This document shows positions 8,439 to 15,899 of a stretch of 60,233 nt of DNA, piece after piece. Made by a program: the position numbers and the translations under genes. Source of the stretch: Nitrospirota bacterium (GTDB lineage: Bacteria > Nitrospirota > Thermodesulfovibrionia > Thermodesulfovibrionales > Dissulfurispiraceae); assembly GCA_015233655.1 (NCBI GenBank), contig JADFXI010000004.1, forward strand, positions 1-60,233. Reading direction: 5' to 3'. Each line of letters begins with the position of its first letter. Positions within the stretch are counted from its first letter, which is position 1. The notes beneath the pieces are model-generated. The model made no database searches, had not been told where the DNA came from, and saw nothing but the letters and a program-made list of their open reading frames with translations.

Positions 8439-9229
8439 GCAGGTATAACCGCCAATAATAGTACTTCTGTGCATTCACTTAACGCCCCCATATGATCTCC
8501 TGTGAGGCCGCCGAATTTACCAAGGGTAATCCGCATAGTAAGGAGCGTCAGCATACAGGCCGCCGGCATGATGACCGCAAACAGCCATACGCCCTGTAAA
8601 ACGTATTGCGGATAAATATATAGCCGGGTTGTAATCATATAGAACACGAGCAGGACCAGAGATGACAGGACAAGCTGTTTCTTCTGAACGCCTTCCATAA
8701 AGATGCGCCCGAGGCCGTCTTTACGGGCAGGCTTTCCGAGGAACATTGCGAAGACTGTCACCCATTTGGAAAAGACAGGGATGATGAAGAGAGACGCGAG
8801 TATCACCGGCAGTGTCGAAATACGCAGAAAATAATTCAGCAGCACGAATTTCAACAGCACCGAGACGACCAACGCTGTCGCTCCGATGGCCCCTATTGAA
8901 CTGTCTTTCATTACCAGAAGACGTTTTTCGATATCACGTTCCCTATCTCCTGTTGACTTGACTGCCAGCGCATCGAAGGTGTCTATCAGCCCGTCAATGT
9001 CAAAACCGCCGTCAGACAGCAGCAGAACAGTTATGACTAAGGCACTTGCTATCTCAACCGTAAAAAAATTCAGCGCAACATAGGCGGCAGCTGCGATCAG
9101 GAGGCCCTGAACAGCGCCTGCAAGAGGGAAAAAAGAAGCCGACCCGGCCAGGTCCTCCTCGGTGCAAGCGCCTTTCACCGTGACAGGTATGATAGTCAAA
9201 AACTGTATAGCAAGCAGGATCTGTTTCAT
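8417..9229 (-). CDS. cobS: Adenosylcobinamide-GDP ribazoletransferase CobS
   Basis: CobS is the membrane cobamide synthase that joins adenosylcobinamide-GDP to alpha-ribazole (or a related nucleoside). The family motif region is seen in LLLSDGGFDIDGLIDTFDALA, which carries acidic residues thought to bind the metal; QFLTIIPV at the N-terminus is also typical. It has 270 residues with about six hydrophobic helices. It shares its first base position (9229) with the end of cobT. The C-terminal LTGDHMGALSECTEVLLL matches the family's conserved end. Confidence 0.94.
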   Translation of the reverse strand: MKQILLAIQFLTIIPVTVKGACTEEDLAGSASFFPLAGAVQGLLIAAAAYVALNFFTVEIASALVITVLLLSDGGFDIDGLIDTFDALAVKSTGDRERDIEKRLLVMKDSSIGAIGATALVVSVLLKFVLLNYFLRISTLPVILASLFIIPVFSKWVTVFAMFLGKPARKDGLGRIFMEGVQKKQLVLSSLVLLVFYMITTRLYIYPQYVLQGVWLFAVIMPAACMLTLLTMRITLGKFGGLTGDHMGALSECTEVLLLAVIPAWLQHST

Positions 9230-10290
9230 CAGTTGATTATTTCGTCCGATACTCCGGCTTCCCCGAATGTTGCCATTTCAGTGTAAATCTTTAGTCCCGC
9301 TTCTATCATAAGCATTGCAAGGGCAGCACCTGTGCCTTCGCCGAGCCTGAGATTAAAGTCCAGAATCGGCTGGAGCCCCATTTTTTCGAGCATCGCCTTA
9401 TGGCCTATTTCGACAGAGTTATGGGCGGCAAAAAGATAATTCTTTACCTTCGGCTCAATAACATAAGCGATAAGGGCCCCTGCAGTCGAGATTAATCCGT
9501 CAATGACCACGGGGATCCTGTTTGCCGCAGCGCCGAGTACCAGCCCCGCGATTCCGCCAATCTCGGCCCCGCCTATTTTTGAAAGCAGATCGAGGCCGTC
9601 TTTCGCGTCAGGCGAATTTACTTTTATTCCTTTTTCTATGGTTTTTATCTTGTTCCTGAGCGAATCATCGCTGATGCCGGTGCCTTTGCCCGTGACTGTG
9701 GCAACCGACAGTCCGGTGACTACTGATGCAATGGCGCTGGAAGGGGTTGTATTGCCGATGCCCATGTCTCCGGTACCGAATATTTTGAATCCCTGTTTCG
9801 CATACTGGTTTGCAAGGGTGATGCCGGTTTCGATGCATTTGACGGCCTCTTCTCTTGTCATAGCAGGCCCCTTGGTAAAATTTTGGGTCCCCCTAACGAC
9901 CTTCAAATGAGTCAGTCCCTCAATCTGTCCAAAATCATGGTCAACGCCTATATCCACAACAACCACTTCCGCTCCGGCATGACGAGCCAGCACATTGATG
10001 CCTGCCCCGCCCCTGATGAAGTTAAGCACCATTTGCGGCGTGACCTCTTTTGGGTAGGCTGATACCCCTTCCTCAGTGACGCCGTGGTCACCGGCAAAAG
10101 TGAACACCACCTTTTTGTCCAGCACAGGGGTCTTATTTTCGGTTATGGCAACAAGCCTCCGCGCAAATTCCTCCAACCTGCCAAGGCTGCCGGGAGGTTT
10201 TGTGAGATTGTCCAGCCGCTTTTGAGCAATGGCGTAAAATTCTTCTTTAATGTCGCCGATAGCACTGACGGCCCTGTTCAGCGTATCCAT
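9229..10290 (-). CDS. cobT: Nicotinate-nucleotide:benzimidazole phosphoribosyltransferase CobT
   Basis: CobT activates the lower-ligand base by moving phosphoribose from nicotinate mononucleotide, giving an alpha-riboside phosphate. The N-terminal [15 protein letters not shown], the [16 protein letters not shown] motif, [14 protein letters not shown] and the catalytic glutamate in [11 protein letters not shown] are all clear family marks. The ATG at 10290 is chosen because GGAGGAAAC lies just upstream; a reading from 10308 has that site inside it. The length of 353 residues is normal. Together with the ThiC paralogue three genes upstream it defines which benzimidazole is attached. Known CobT enzymes accept several benzimidazoles, so the enzyme alone does not define the base. 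Confidence 0.95.
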   Translation of the reverse strand: MDTLNRAVSAIGDIKEEFYAIAQKRLDNLTKPPGSLGRLEEFARRLVAITENKTPVLDKKVVFTFAGDHGVTEEGVSAYPKEVTPQMVLNFIRGGAGINVLARHAGAEVVVVDIGVDHDFGQIEGLTHLKVVRGTQNFTKGPAMTREEAVKCIETGITLANQYAKQGFKIFGTGDMGIGNTTPSSAIASVVTGLSVATVTGKGTGISDDSLRNKIKTIEKGIKVNSPDAKDGLDLLSKIGGAEIGGIAGLVLGAAANRIPVVIDGLISTAGALIAYVIEPKVKNYLFAAHNSVEIGHKAMLEKMGLQPILDFNLRLGEGTGAALAMLMIEAGLKIYTEMATFGEAGVSDEIIN

Positions 10291-10321
10291 ATGTTTCCTC
10301 CGCTGCAACGCAAGATAATAT

Positions 10322-10834
10322 TTATGGCTTCATCCTGATCGGCAATCCGGCAGCCAGAAAATAGACTTCATCCGAAATTGCCGCGACTTTCTGGTTCAAT
10401 GTCCCGGACATGTCCCTAAATTCCCGGGCCAGCCTGTTCTCGGGTACGATCCCCAGCCCAACCTCATTTGAGACCACGAACACGGATGAGCTGCAGGATT
10501 TAAGTGCGTCTACAAGCTTCTGCATCATGCCTTCGATAGAAATATTATTGAGCAAAAGGTTGCTGATCCAGAGGGTGAGACAGTCCACGAGCAGCACATC
10601 AAACGTTCCATGAATTTTGACGATCAAATCATGTATGTTTACCGGTTCTTCAAAAGTCTGCCAGTCGCCGGACCGCTCGGCCTTATGCCGGTCAATCCTC
10701 TGCTGCATTTCGGCGTCCAGGGCCTGCGCAGTGGCGATGTAGGCCTTGCTCCCGGCAATGGCTGAAGCTGCTTTAAGGGCAAAGCCGCTCTTGCCGCTCC
10801 TGGCCCCGCCCAGCACAAAAACTATCTTTCCCAT
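10322..10834 (-). CDS. cobU: Adenosylcobinamide kinase / adenosylcobinamide-phosphate guanylyltransferase CobU
   Basis: CobU phosphorylates adenosylcobinamide and then transfers GMP to it, preparing the corrin for CobS. The P-loop [11 protein letters not shown] opens the protein; the [19 protein letters not shown] region contains the histidine that carries GMP in characterised enzymes. [11 protein letters not shown] and [12 protein letters not shown] are also typical. It has 170 residues, the usual size. The ATG follows directly on the stop codon of the ThiC paralogue with no gap. Confidence 0.94.
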   Translation of the reverse strand: MGKIVFVLGGARSGKSGFALKAASAIAGSKAYIATAQALDAEMQQRIDRHKAERSGDWQTFEEPVNIHDLIVKIHGTFDVLLVDCLTLWISNLLLNNISIEGMMQKLVDALKSCSSSVFVVSNEVGLGIVPENRLAREFRDMSGTLNQKVAAISDEVYFLAAGLPIRMKP

Positions 10835-12136
10835 TTAGTGTTTGTCAGACCCTTTCATATCGCCGACGAACATGTCTTTAAGTATATCATTCGCACAAAA
10901 TTTTCCACACATGGTGCAGGAGTGTTCGCTGCCGTTTCCTCTCTTTGCCTTGATTTCCCTTGCGCGCTCCGCATCGATGCAAAGGGCGAACTGTGACTGC
11001 CATTGCATGTCCCTTCTCGCCTTTGCCATCGCTTTGTCTGCATCCGTGTTCTTCAGCTTTATCATGTCGCCTACATGGGCCGCTATCCGCGATGCCATTA
11101 CCCCTTCGCGCACGTCTTCCGGAAACGGCAGTCCGAGATGCTCGGAAGGGGTGACGTAGCAGATGAAATCAGCTCCGTACGCCGACGACAGGGCTGCCCC
11201 TATCGCGGCTGTGATGTGGTCGTAACCGGGTGCGATATCTGTTGTAATCGGGCCCAGCATATAAAAAGGCGATTCGCCGCTCATCTTCTTTTCAAGAATG
11301 ACGTTGGCCTCTATTTCGTTGATCGGTACATGGCCGGGGCCTTCAACCATTGTCTGGCAACCCCTTTCACGGCCCAGCTCGGCAAGTTCGCAATTTATGA
11401 GCAATTCCTGTATCTGGACCCTGTCAGTGGCATCGTGGATGGCGCCGGCCCGAAAGCCGTTGCCGAGGCTTAATACTGTATCGTGCTTTTTAAGAATATC
11501 CACTACCCTGTCAAAATGTTCGTACAGCGGGTTTTCCATGTTGTTGTGCTCCATCCATGCGACCATATACGAGCCGCCCTTCGAGACGAGGCCGCCGTAA
11601 CGGTAATGCTGCTTCCTGAGCATCTCTACGGTCTTTCTGTTGATGCCGCAATGGATCGCCATGAAGGCAACTCCTTCTTCGCACTGCTTTTCGGTAATTT
11701 CGAAGAGCAGTTCTGCAGGCATGTTTACGGCAGCGCCGTATTTTTCGATGGCAATTGCAAAGGCTTCGTACAAAGGGACTGTGCCGACAGGAAGGCTTAT
11801 CGCATCCATTACCGCTTTTCTGATGCCTTCTATGTTGCCGCCCACGCTCAGGTCCATCAGCGTATCAGCGCCGTATTTCTCGGCAATCCTCGCTTTTTCG
11901 ACTTCCATCGCTATATCGGCGATATCTGTTGAGGACCCGATAGAGGCATTTACTTTAGTCCTGAGTCCTTTTCCAATGCCTGTGATTTTTTTTGACCGGT
12001 TCATGTTTGCAGGGATGACTATTTTCCCGGCAGCAACATTTTCTCTGACAAATTCAGATGAAACTCCCTCGCTCGTCGCTACACTCTTGATTTCCTCGGT
12101 TACTTCATTCTTTGCCGCTCTTTCCAACTGTGTCAT
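10835..12136 (-). CDS. bzaF: ThiC-family radical SAM synthase, probable 5-hydroxybenzimidazole synthase (BzaF-like)
   Basis: The 433-residue protein is a clear ThiC homologue (GADTLMDLSVGG, VEGPGHVPINEIEANV, MLGPITTDIAPGYDHITAAIGAA). ThiC converts aminoimidazole ribotide (AIR) to the thiamine pyrimidine. Its paralogue BzaF converts AIR to 5-hydroxybenzimidazole, a cobamide lower ligand. Context favours BzaF: it is the first gene after a cobalamin riboswitch, directly joined to cobU and near cobT, with no thiamine gene or TPP riboswitch here. The C-terminal cluster motif has Cys407, Cys410 and Cys414 (CTMCGKFC), a CX2CX3C spacing, whereas well-known bacterial ThiC has CX2CX4C. I cannot tell from sequence alone whether this marks BzaF or a short ThiC subgroup. 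AGGAGGAAAC precedes the ATG. A true ThiC under B12 control remains the alternative. Confidence 0.72.
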   Translation of the reverse strand: MTQLERAAKNEVTEEIKSVATSEGVSSEFVRENVAAGKIVIPANMNRSKKITGIGKGLRTKVNASIGSSTDIADIAMEVEKARIAEKYGADTLMDLSVGGNIEGIRKAVMDAISLPVGTVPLYEAFAIAIEKYGAAVNMPAELLFEITEKQCEEGVAFMAIHCGINRKTVEMLRKQHYRYGGLVSKGGSYMVAWMEHNNMENPLYEHFDRVVDILKKHDTVLSLGNGFRAGAIHDATDRVQIQELLINCELAELGRERGCQTMVEGPGHVPINEIEANVILEKKMSGESPFYMLGPITTDIAPGYDHITAAIGAALSSAYGADFICYVTPSEHLGLPFPEDVREGVMASRIAAHVGDMIKLKNTDADKAMAKARRDMQWQSQFALCIDAERAREIKAKRGNGSEHSCTMCGKFCANDILKDMFVGDMKGSDKH

Positions 12137-12150
12137 GTTTCCTCCTAAAA

Positions 12151-12187
12151 TAAAAAATCCTCAAGGCAAAAAAGCCCTGAGGATTGC
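12151..12187 (-). terminator. Intrinsic terminator of the cobalamin riboswitch expression platform
   Basis: On the minus strand a hairpin with arms AATCCTCAGGGC and GCCTTGAGGATT, loop of T residues, is followed by a run of T. It ends only a few bases before the AGGAGG site of the ThiC paralogue. Its place between the aptamer and the first gene fits a transcription-terminating expression platform. Arms pair with one G-T pair. An anti-terminator pairing was not worked out. Confidence 0.85.
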
Positions 12188-12458
12188 ACCCTGATTCGCT
12201 TCATCCCCACCTTCCGTCCACGCGAAGGCATACATTCTTCTGCTCTACCAGGCAGGTCTTCTGGCTTCCGGATTTTTTACGGCTCCCAAAGAGTCCGTGA
12301 CTCTCTGAGGACCACTCCTACTTGCCGGCCTTCCCAGTATCTGATACCAGTGGCAATGTCGGCTTTCGTCCCCGGTTACAGCGGCGGGACCGCCCCCGAA
12401 TCAGCTCAACGACAGCCTGCACGGGATTCCCTATTAAGCCTCTCGGCTCCTGATGTAT
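12188..12458 (-). promoter_or_regulatory. Cobalamin (adenosylcobalamin) riboswitch
   Basis: The minus strand holds the conserved cobalamin aptamer elements in order. They are GGGAATCCCGTG, then GGGGGCGGTCCCGCCGCTGTAACC (12373-12400 region), then the B12 box with GCCACTG near 12350, GGGAAGGCCGGCAAGTAGG, and AGCCAGAAGACCTGCC near 12255. It lies directly upstream of the cobamide operon and ends at an intrinsic terminator, so high cobalamin should stop transcription of the whole operon. The ends are approximate. Confidence 0.95.
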
Positions 12459-12460
12459 TA

Positions 12461-12489
12461 TCTTTATCAATGACCGGCAAGAATGTCAA
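12461..12489 (-). promoter_or_regulatory. Sigma-70-type promoter of the cobamide operon
   Basis: A perfect TTGACA -35 box (12484-12489, minus strand) is followed after 17 bases by TAAAGA (12461-12466), a moderate -10 match. Transcription would begin near 12454, just where the riboswitch starts. An overlapping GATAAT further downstream is a less well spaced alternative. Confidence 0.6.
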
Positions 12490-12570
12490 GCAAAAAGCAT
12501 TATTCTGAATCACGTTTCCGGCAAAACTAAATTTGTTATAATGTCTATAGTGTCATCAGGAGGGCAGACA

Positions 12571-13233
12571 ATGGGCAGCAAGAAACGCGCTCCGGAAAGC
12601 TTTTCATTCCATCCTTTCGAAAACCTGAAAGATGCAATCGGGCGTAAAATAATTGCTTCAGCCCCCGCCCCTTCCGCGGAAAAACGAGAAGAACATTGCA
12701 GTGACGAAGACCTCTTTACTGCTGCAATGAAAGAAGTTCGCGAAATTAAGGAATTCTCGCAGATGCCTGTTCAGCCTGCCAGGGTTGTTCCAAGGTCGAG
12801 GCACGCATCGCCGGGTCCTGATGCCATGCAGATCCTCGAAGCTGTTGCCAAGGGACGTGCTCCGATCAATTTGCCCGATACCCAGGAATATGTGGAATGG
12901 GTGAACCCTGCCTATTCGTCTTTTCATCGCGGCCACATTACAGGGAGGCTTCACAGGGGTCTGTTTTCCGTCCAGGACTGCCTGGACCTCCACGGATTTA
13001 TTGTCGATGAGGCCGAGGCTGCAACAGAGCGGTTTTTTAAAGAGGCGAAGGTGAAGGGCCTGCACTGCATTAAGATCATACACGGCAGGGGGCTCCGCTC
13101 GCAGAACGGACCGGTACTGAAGAATGCGTTAATCTCGTGGCTTACATTTCGCTTCAGAAAAGACGTTATTGCCTTTACTTCCGCCCGTCAGTGCGATGGC
13201 GGATTGGGCGCAATTTACGTCCTCCTGAAATGA
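12571..13233 (+). CDS. Smr-domain protein (MutS2 C-terminal-like nuclease domain)
   Basis: The C-terminal part (about residue 125 to 220) is a Smr domain: LDLHGFIVDEAEAATERF, then IKIIHGRGLRSQNGPVLKNALISWL. The LDxH and HGxG motifs are the usual active-site signature, and Smr domains of this kind are known to nick or cut nucleic acid. The N-terminal 120 residues are polar, of low complexity and without a recognised domain. The ATG at 12571 is preferred over the one at 12541 because AGGAGGG lies seven bases upstream. The gene is divergent from the cobamide operon; a TATAAT at 12537-12542 might serve as its -10 box, with no good -35. The physiological role cannot be told from the sequence. Confidence 0.85.
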   Translation: MGSKKRAPESFSFHPFENLKDAIGRKIIASAPAPSAEKREEHCSDEDLFTAAMKEVREIKEFSQMPVQPARVVPRSRHASPGPDAMQILEAVAKGRAPINLPDTQEYVEWVNPAYSSFHRGHITGRLHRGLFSVQDCLDLHGFIVDEAEAATERFFKEAKVKGLHCIKIIHGRGLRSQNGPVLKNALISWLTFRFRKDVIAFTSARQCDGGLGAIYVLLK

Positions 13234-13261
13234 TTTGAAACCGAGACAATTCCTGCCATAC

Positions 13262-13291
13262 TTGAAAACATTGTGTCCCAGTTGTTATATT
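13262..13291 (+). promoter_or_regulatory. Probable sigma-70 promoter of tRNA-Leu
   Basis: TTGAAA (13262-13267) and TATATT (13286-13291) are separated by 18 bases and lie about ten bases before the tRNA. The start of transcription would be close to 13298. Confidence 0.5.
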
Positions 13292-13301
13292 TAATGTCTT
13301 A

Positions 13302-13383
13302 GCCGAAGTGGTGGAACTGGTAGACACGCACGTTTGAGGGGCGTGTGGGGCAACCTATGCGGGTTCGAGTCCCGCCTTCGGCA
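13302..13383 (+). tRNA. tRNA-Leu (anticodon GAG)
   Basis: The acceptor arms GCCGAAG (13302-13308) and CTTCGGC (13376-13382) pair fully, with discriminator A at 13383. The anticodon arm CACGT / GCGTG encloses TTGAGGG, giving anticodon GAG. The T arm is GCGGG-TTCGAGT-CCCGC. A long variable arm fits the leucine class. No CCA is encoded. Confidence 0.95.
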
Positions 13384-13400
13384 TTTTCCCTTTCCTCTTT
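13376..13400 (+). repeat. Imperfect direct repeat at the tRNA-Leu 3' end (possible attL)
   Basis: The last eight bases of tRNA-Leu plus the following 17 bases recur at 14203-14227 with 22 of 25 identical. The first 11 bases, CTTCGGCATTT, are exact. Repeats of a tRNA 3' end are the usual scar of a site-specific integration. The enclosed 0.8 kb holds only a BrnT/BrnA pair and noncoding DNA, and no integrase. Confidence 0.5.
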
Positions 13401-13467
13401 ATCAATAAGATAAACTGATATTATATAAATAAATGCTATCCTAAACTGGCGCCCGCCAATGCATTTG

Positions 13468-13707
13468 TTATGCGCTCTTGTGATGTTGTGTAGCATACCA
13501 GTCTATAAGCCGTCGAATCATTTTCTGATACGATGTATGCTGTTTTTTAGCCTGTTTCTTAAAGAAATCAATGCTCGATTTTTTCATGGAAATTGTAATC
13601 TTGATGTTTTCTTCCTTCAATGCCAACTGCTCCGGACTGGGAAGAATATCCTTAATGACCCTCAATTCGCCCATCGGTTCTTCAGTGTATTTTATTTTGG
13701 TTTTCAT
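13468..13707 (-). CDS. brnA: BrnA-like antitoxin
   Basis: The 79-residue protein ends in a ribbon-helix-helix-like DNA-binding segment (KITISMKKSSIDFFKKQAKKQHTSYQKMIRRLIDWYA), as in BrnA antitoxins. These bind the BrnT toxin and repress their own operon. The ATG at 13707 is preceded by GGGAGGAAAA on the minus strand, so it is preferred over the longer reading from 13743. The gene overlaps the end of the toxin gene by 26 bases, the usual toxin-first order of brnTA. It sits between a tRNA and a repeat of that tRNA's end, which suggests it arrived by transfer. Confidence 0.85.
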   Translation of the reverse strand: MKTKIKYTEEPMGELRVIKDILPSPEQLALKEENIKITISMKKSSIDFFKKQAKKQHTSYQKMIRRLIDWYATQHHKSA

Positions 13708-13969
13708 ATATTTTCCTCCCTTTTCTCCAATATCCCGCGCCATATATGCGAATAACAGTACCTCTATAAGTAAATCTTACCGTGATTATGCCCTCGCCAA
13801 CACGCCCTATGCAGTAAAATCGTTTTTCCTCTGAGCTATGGTTTATATCCTCGGCTATCACACGCTTGGGATCAAGAAAAGCATGCTGCGCAACGGAGAA
13901 AGAGACATTATGTTTAGTCTGGTTTTCTTTGGCTTTCTCCTCATCCCATTCAAAACGCACTATCTTCAT
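13682..13969 (-). CDS. brnT: BrnT-like ribonuclease toxin
   Basis: BrnT toxins are small RNases with a RelE-like fold. This 95-residue protein shows the family marks: FEWDEEKAKENQTKHNVSF at the start, AFLDPKRV in the middle and RFYCIGRVGEGIITVRFTYRG with an arginine-rich C-terminus. The usual ending RIISARxA(S/T)xxE is altered here to VIRIYGAGYWRKGRKIYE, so the C-terminal catalytic or binding surface may differ. The ATG at 13969 is preferred to an upstream GTG at 13975; neither has a strong ribosome site. It forms an operon with the antitoxin that follows. Confidence 0.83.
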   Translation of the reverse strand: MKIVRFEWDEEKAKENQTKHNVSFSVAQHAFLDPKRVIAEDINHSSEEKRFYCIGRVGEGIITVRFTYRGTVIRIYGAGYWRKGRKIYENQNKIH

Positions 13970-13975
13970 AAACAC

Positions 13976-14434
13976 AACTATACAATTAATATGGCTGTTC
14001 TGGCAATATTAATATATGGGTATAAATAGTTCAGAATTGGAGATTACAGAGCCGTGCCGGCTGTGAACACGCGCACTTTACACCTACTAAAAAGCTGATG
14101 GGGAAATTGGCCCGTGAATATTTCACCGCAGATCAATATCCGACGAGGTTAATTAAAGAAGATAAAGGATGAGGAAAAGTAGCCTGTCCCCTTTTCCTAG
14201 CTCTTCGGCATTTCCCCTTTCCTTTTGCATCCATAGCCGGAAACAATTAAGTTCTTACTTAAACAACTAATTGAGCAGAGAACTGATGTTGTGTCTAGCT
14301 CTCGGAAATATAGCCCGCCTGGATGTCAAGTTCATTGTATGATACTATGGAATTAAGGCTCGTAAATTGAATGGAGGCTGCTATGCCCAGGGAAGGCCGG
14401 AATTGTTGAGGCCGGACAGTATAGTGTTTCTCTA
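13976..14434 (+). other. Noncoding interval with a possible gene remnant
   Basis: No complete gene is visible in this stretch of about 460 bases. A plus-strand open run (from about 14050 to the TGA at 14172) reads as a short protein end containing MGKLAREYFTADQYPTRL, without a start signal, and might be a decayed gene. It is followed by the second copy of the tRNA-end repeat at 14203-14227. A Gln- or promoter-like signal for the next gene could not be identified with confidence. Confidence 0.4.
14203..14227 (+). repeat. Second copy of the tRNA-Leu 3' end repeat (possible attR)
   Basis: This copy matches 13376-13400 at 22 of 25 positions. The repeat pair encloses about 830 bases containing brnT and brnA. 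It is in the same orientation as the tRNA end, as expected for an att site pair. Confidence 0.5.
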
Positions 14435-15871
14435 ATGAATGCAAAGAAGAAAAAAGTCCTTTTTATCCTTGGCAGCGGTGCCGTAGCCGTTGTTCTGGCA
14501 GTATTCGTTTTCGCCCTCACCTTCGACATAAATGCCTACAGGCCGCGAATCGAGACTGCTGCCTCACGGGCGACCGGCCTGGAGGTCAGAATCCGTGGAA
14601 AGATGCGGCTCTCTTTCTTTCCTTTTGGCGTATCTGCCAGGGACCTACACGTAGCCAACAAGGAGAGAGAAATTATTTCTGTTGAAAACCTTAATCTGGG
14701 GATGGAGTTGATGCCCTTGCTGAACAAGCAACTCAAAGTCACCAGTTGCGAGCTTGACAATCCTGCCGTCACTATAGTGAAGGATGATAAGGGAAGATAT
14801 AATTTCGAAGGTACTGAAAAGAAATCTTCTGAGGGGAAAACAGGAGCCGCCTTCAGTTTGAAAGAGCTAAAACTGACGAAGGGAGCAATAGTCTATCTTG
14901 ACCAGAAGACTGGTGAAAAGACGGAACTGACCGAAATAAATCTGCTCGCGAAGGACATCTCTGCAACCGATACTTCGGGGGCCGGGATAAAGGGCATCTC
15001 ATTCAACGGAAATTTGTTCTGCAAGGAGATACGAAAAAAAGACCTCAGGATCGAGAACGTCAAGAGTGCCGTAAAAGCGGAGAAGGGAGTAATCTCCCTC
15101 ACCTCTCTCACAATGGACATCTTCGGAGCTAAGGCTGAGGGGGACGCTACGGTCGACAGGTCGGAACCCGATGCTGTTTATAAGATCAAATTGAAGATAT
15201 CGAAGCTGGACTTCGAAAAACTTGTAGGGGCCTTCGGAACAAAAAAGGTCCTCGGCGGTAAGGGTGATCTTTATGCCTCCCTGACAATGAAGGAAAAAGG
15301 ACGCCGCAATCTGATAAGCGGCATGGACGGTTCTTTTTCTCTTCAGGGTGACAATCTTGTCATTTATACTATGGACCTCGACAAGGCGCTCTCATCTTTT
15401 GAAACAAGCCAAAAGTTTAACCTCGTCGACCTCGGCGCTTTCTTCATTGCAGGCCCTCTAAGTACCGCTGCACTGAAGGGGTATCGCTATGGGGATGTAT
15501 ACAACCAGACCAGGGGAGGTCAGGGCGTCATCACAAAGTTTGTGTCCCACTGGAAGGTCAGGGCCGGGGTGGCAGAAGCTTCAGACTGTGCCTTTACTAC
15601 GCGTCATAACCGGGTGGCCCTTAGAGGAAAGCTCAATCTTGTTAACGAACGATATGATAATGTAATAGTGGCGCTTCTAAATGATAAGGGATGCGCTAAA
15701 TTTAAACAAAGCATCAGCGGTCCTTTCAGCAGTCCCAAAGTCGGCGCGGTGAGCGCGGCAGAGTCCCTTGCCGGACCAATCTTAGATCTGTTCAGGAAGG
15801 CAAAACGTTTTATCCAAGGCGGCAAATGCGAGGTCTTTTATAATGGCGCCGTGCAGCAACCTCACGAATAA
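14435..15871 (+). CDS. AsmA-family protein
   Basis: The 478-residue protein has an N-terminal membrane anchor (residues 7-28) followed by FDINAYRPRIETAASRATGLEVRIRGKMRLSFFP-type sequence, the typical AsmA start. It ends in an AsmA-like C-terminal region (about residues 290-450) with MDGSFSLQGDNLVIYTMDLDKALS and a repeated beta-strand pattern. AsmA-like proteins sit in the inner membrane facing the periplasm and are linked to envelope lipid transport and outer membrane homeostasis. The start lacks a strong ribosome site. The gene stands alone, with its 3' neighbour 28 bases away on the same strand. Confidence 0.85.
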   Translation: MNAKKKKVLFILGSGAVAVVLAVFVFALTFDINAYRPRIETAASRATGLEVRIRGKMRLSFFPFGVSARDLHVANKEREIISVENLNLGMELMPLLNKQLKVTSCELDNPAVTIVKDDKGRYNFEGTEKKSSEGKTGAAFSLKELKLTKGAIVYLDQKTGEKTELTEINLLAKDISATDTSGAGIKGISFNGNLFCKEIRKKDLRIENVKSAVKAEKGVISLTSLTMDIFGAKAEGDATVDRSEPDAVYKIKLKISKLDFEKLVGAFGTKKVLGGKGDLYASLTMKEKGRRNLISGMDGSFSLQGDNLVIYTMDLDKALSSFETSQKFNLVDLGAFFIAGPLSTAALKGYRYGDVYNQTRGGQGVITKFVSHWKVRAGVAEASDCAFTTRHNRVALRGKLNLVNERYDNVIVALLNDKGCAKFKQSISGPFSSPKVGAVSAAESLAGPILDLFRKAKRFIQGGKCEVFYNGAVQQPHE

Positions 15872-15899
15872 TTCTCTTAGTGTAAGTTAGGAGCATAAG

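Noticed and set aside
10842-11932. Several plus-strand open frames opposite the ThiC paralogue, cobU and cobT
   Set aside because: They lie on the opposite strand of clear genes with strong motifs, have no ribosome sites, and show no recognisable domain. They are shadows of the coding strand.
10835-12136. Calling this gene thiC, thiamine pyrimidine synthase
   Set aside because: The homology supports ThiC family only. The cobalamin riboswitch, its place as first gene of the cobamide operon and lack of thiamine genes nearby favour the benzimidazole paralogue. Not fully excluded.
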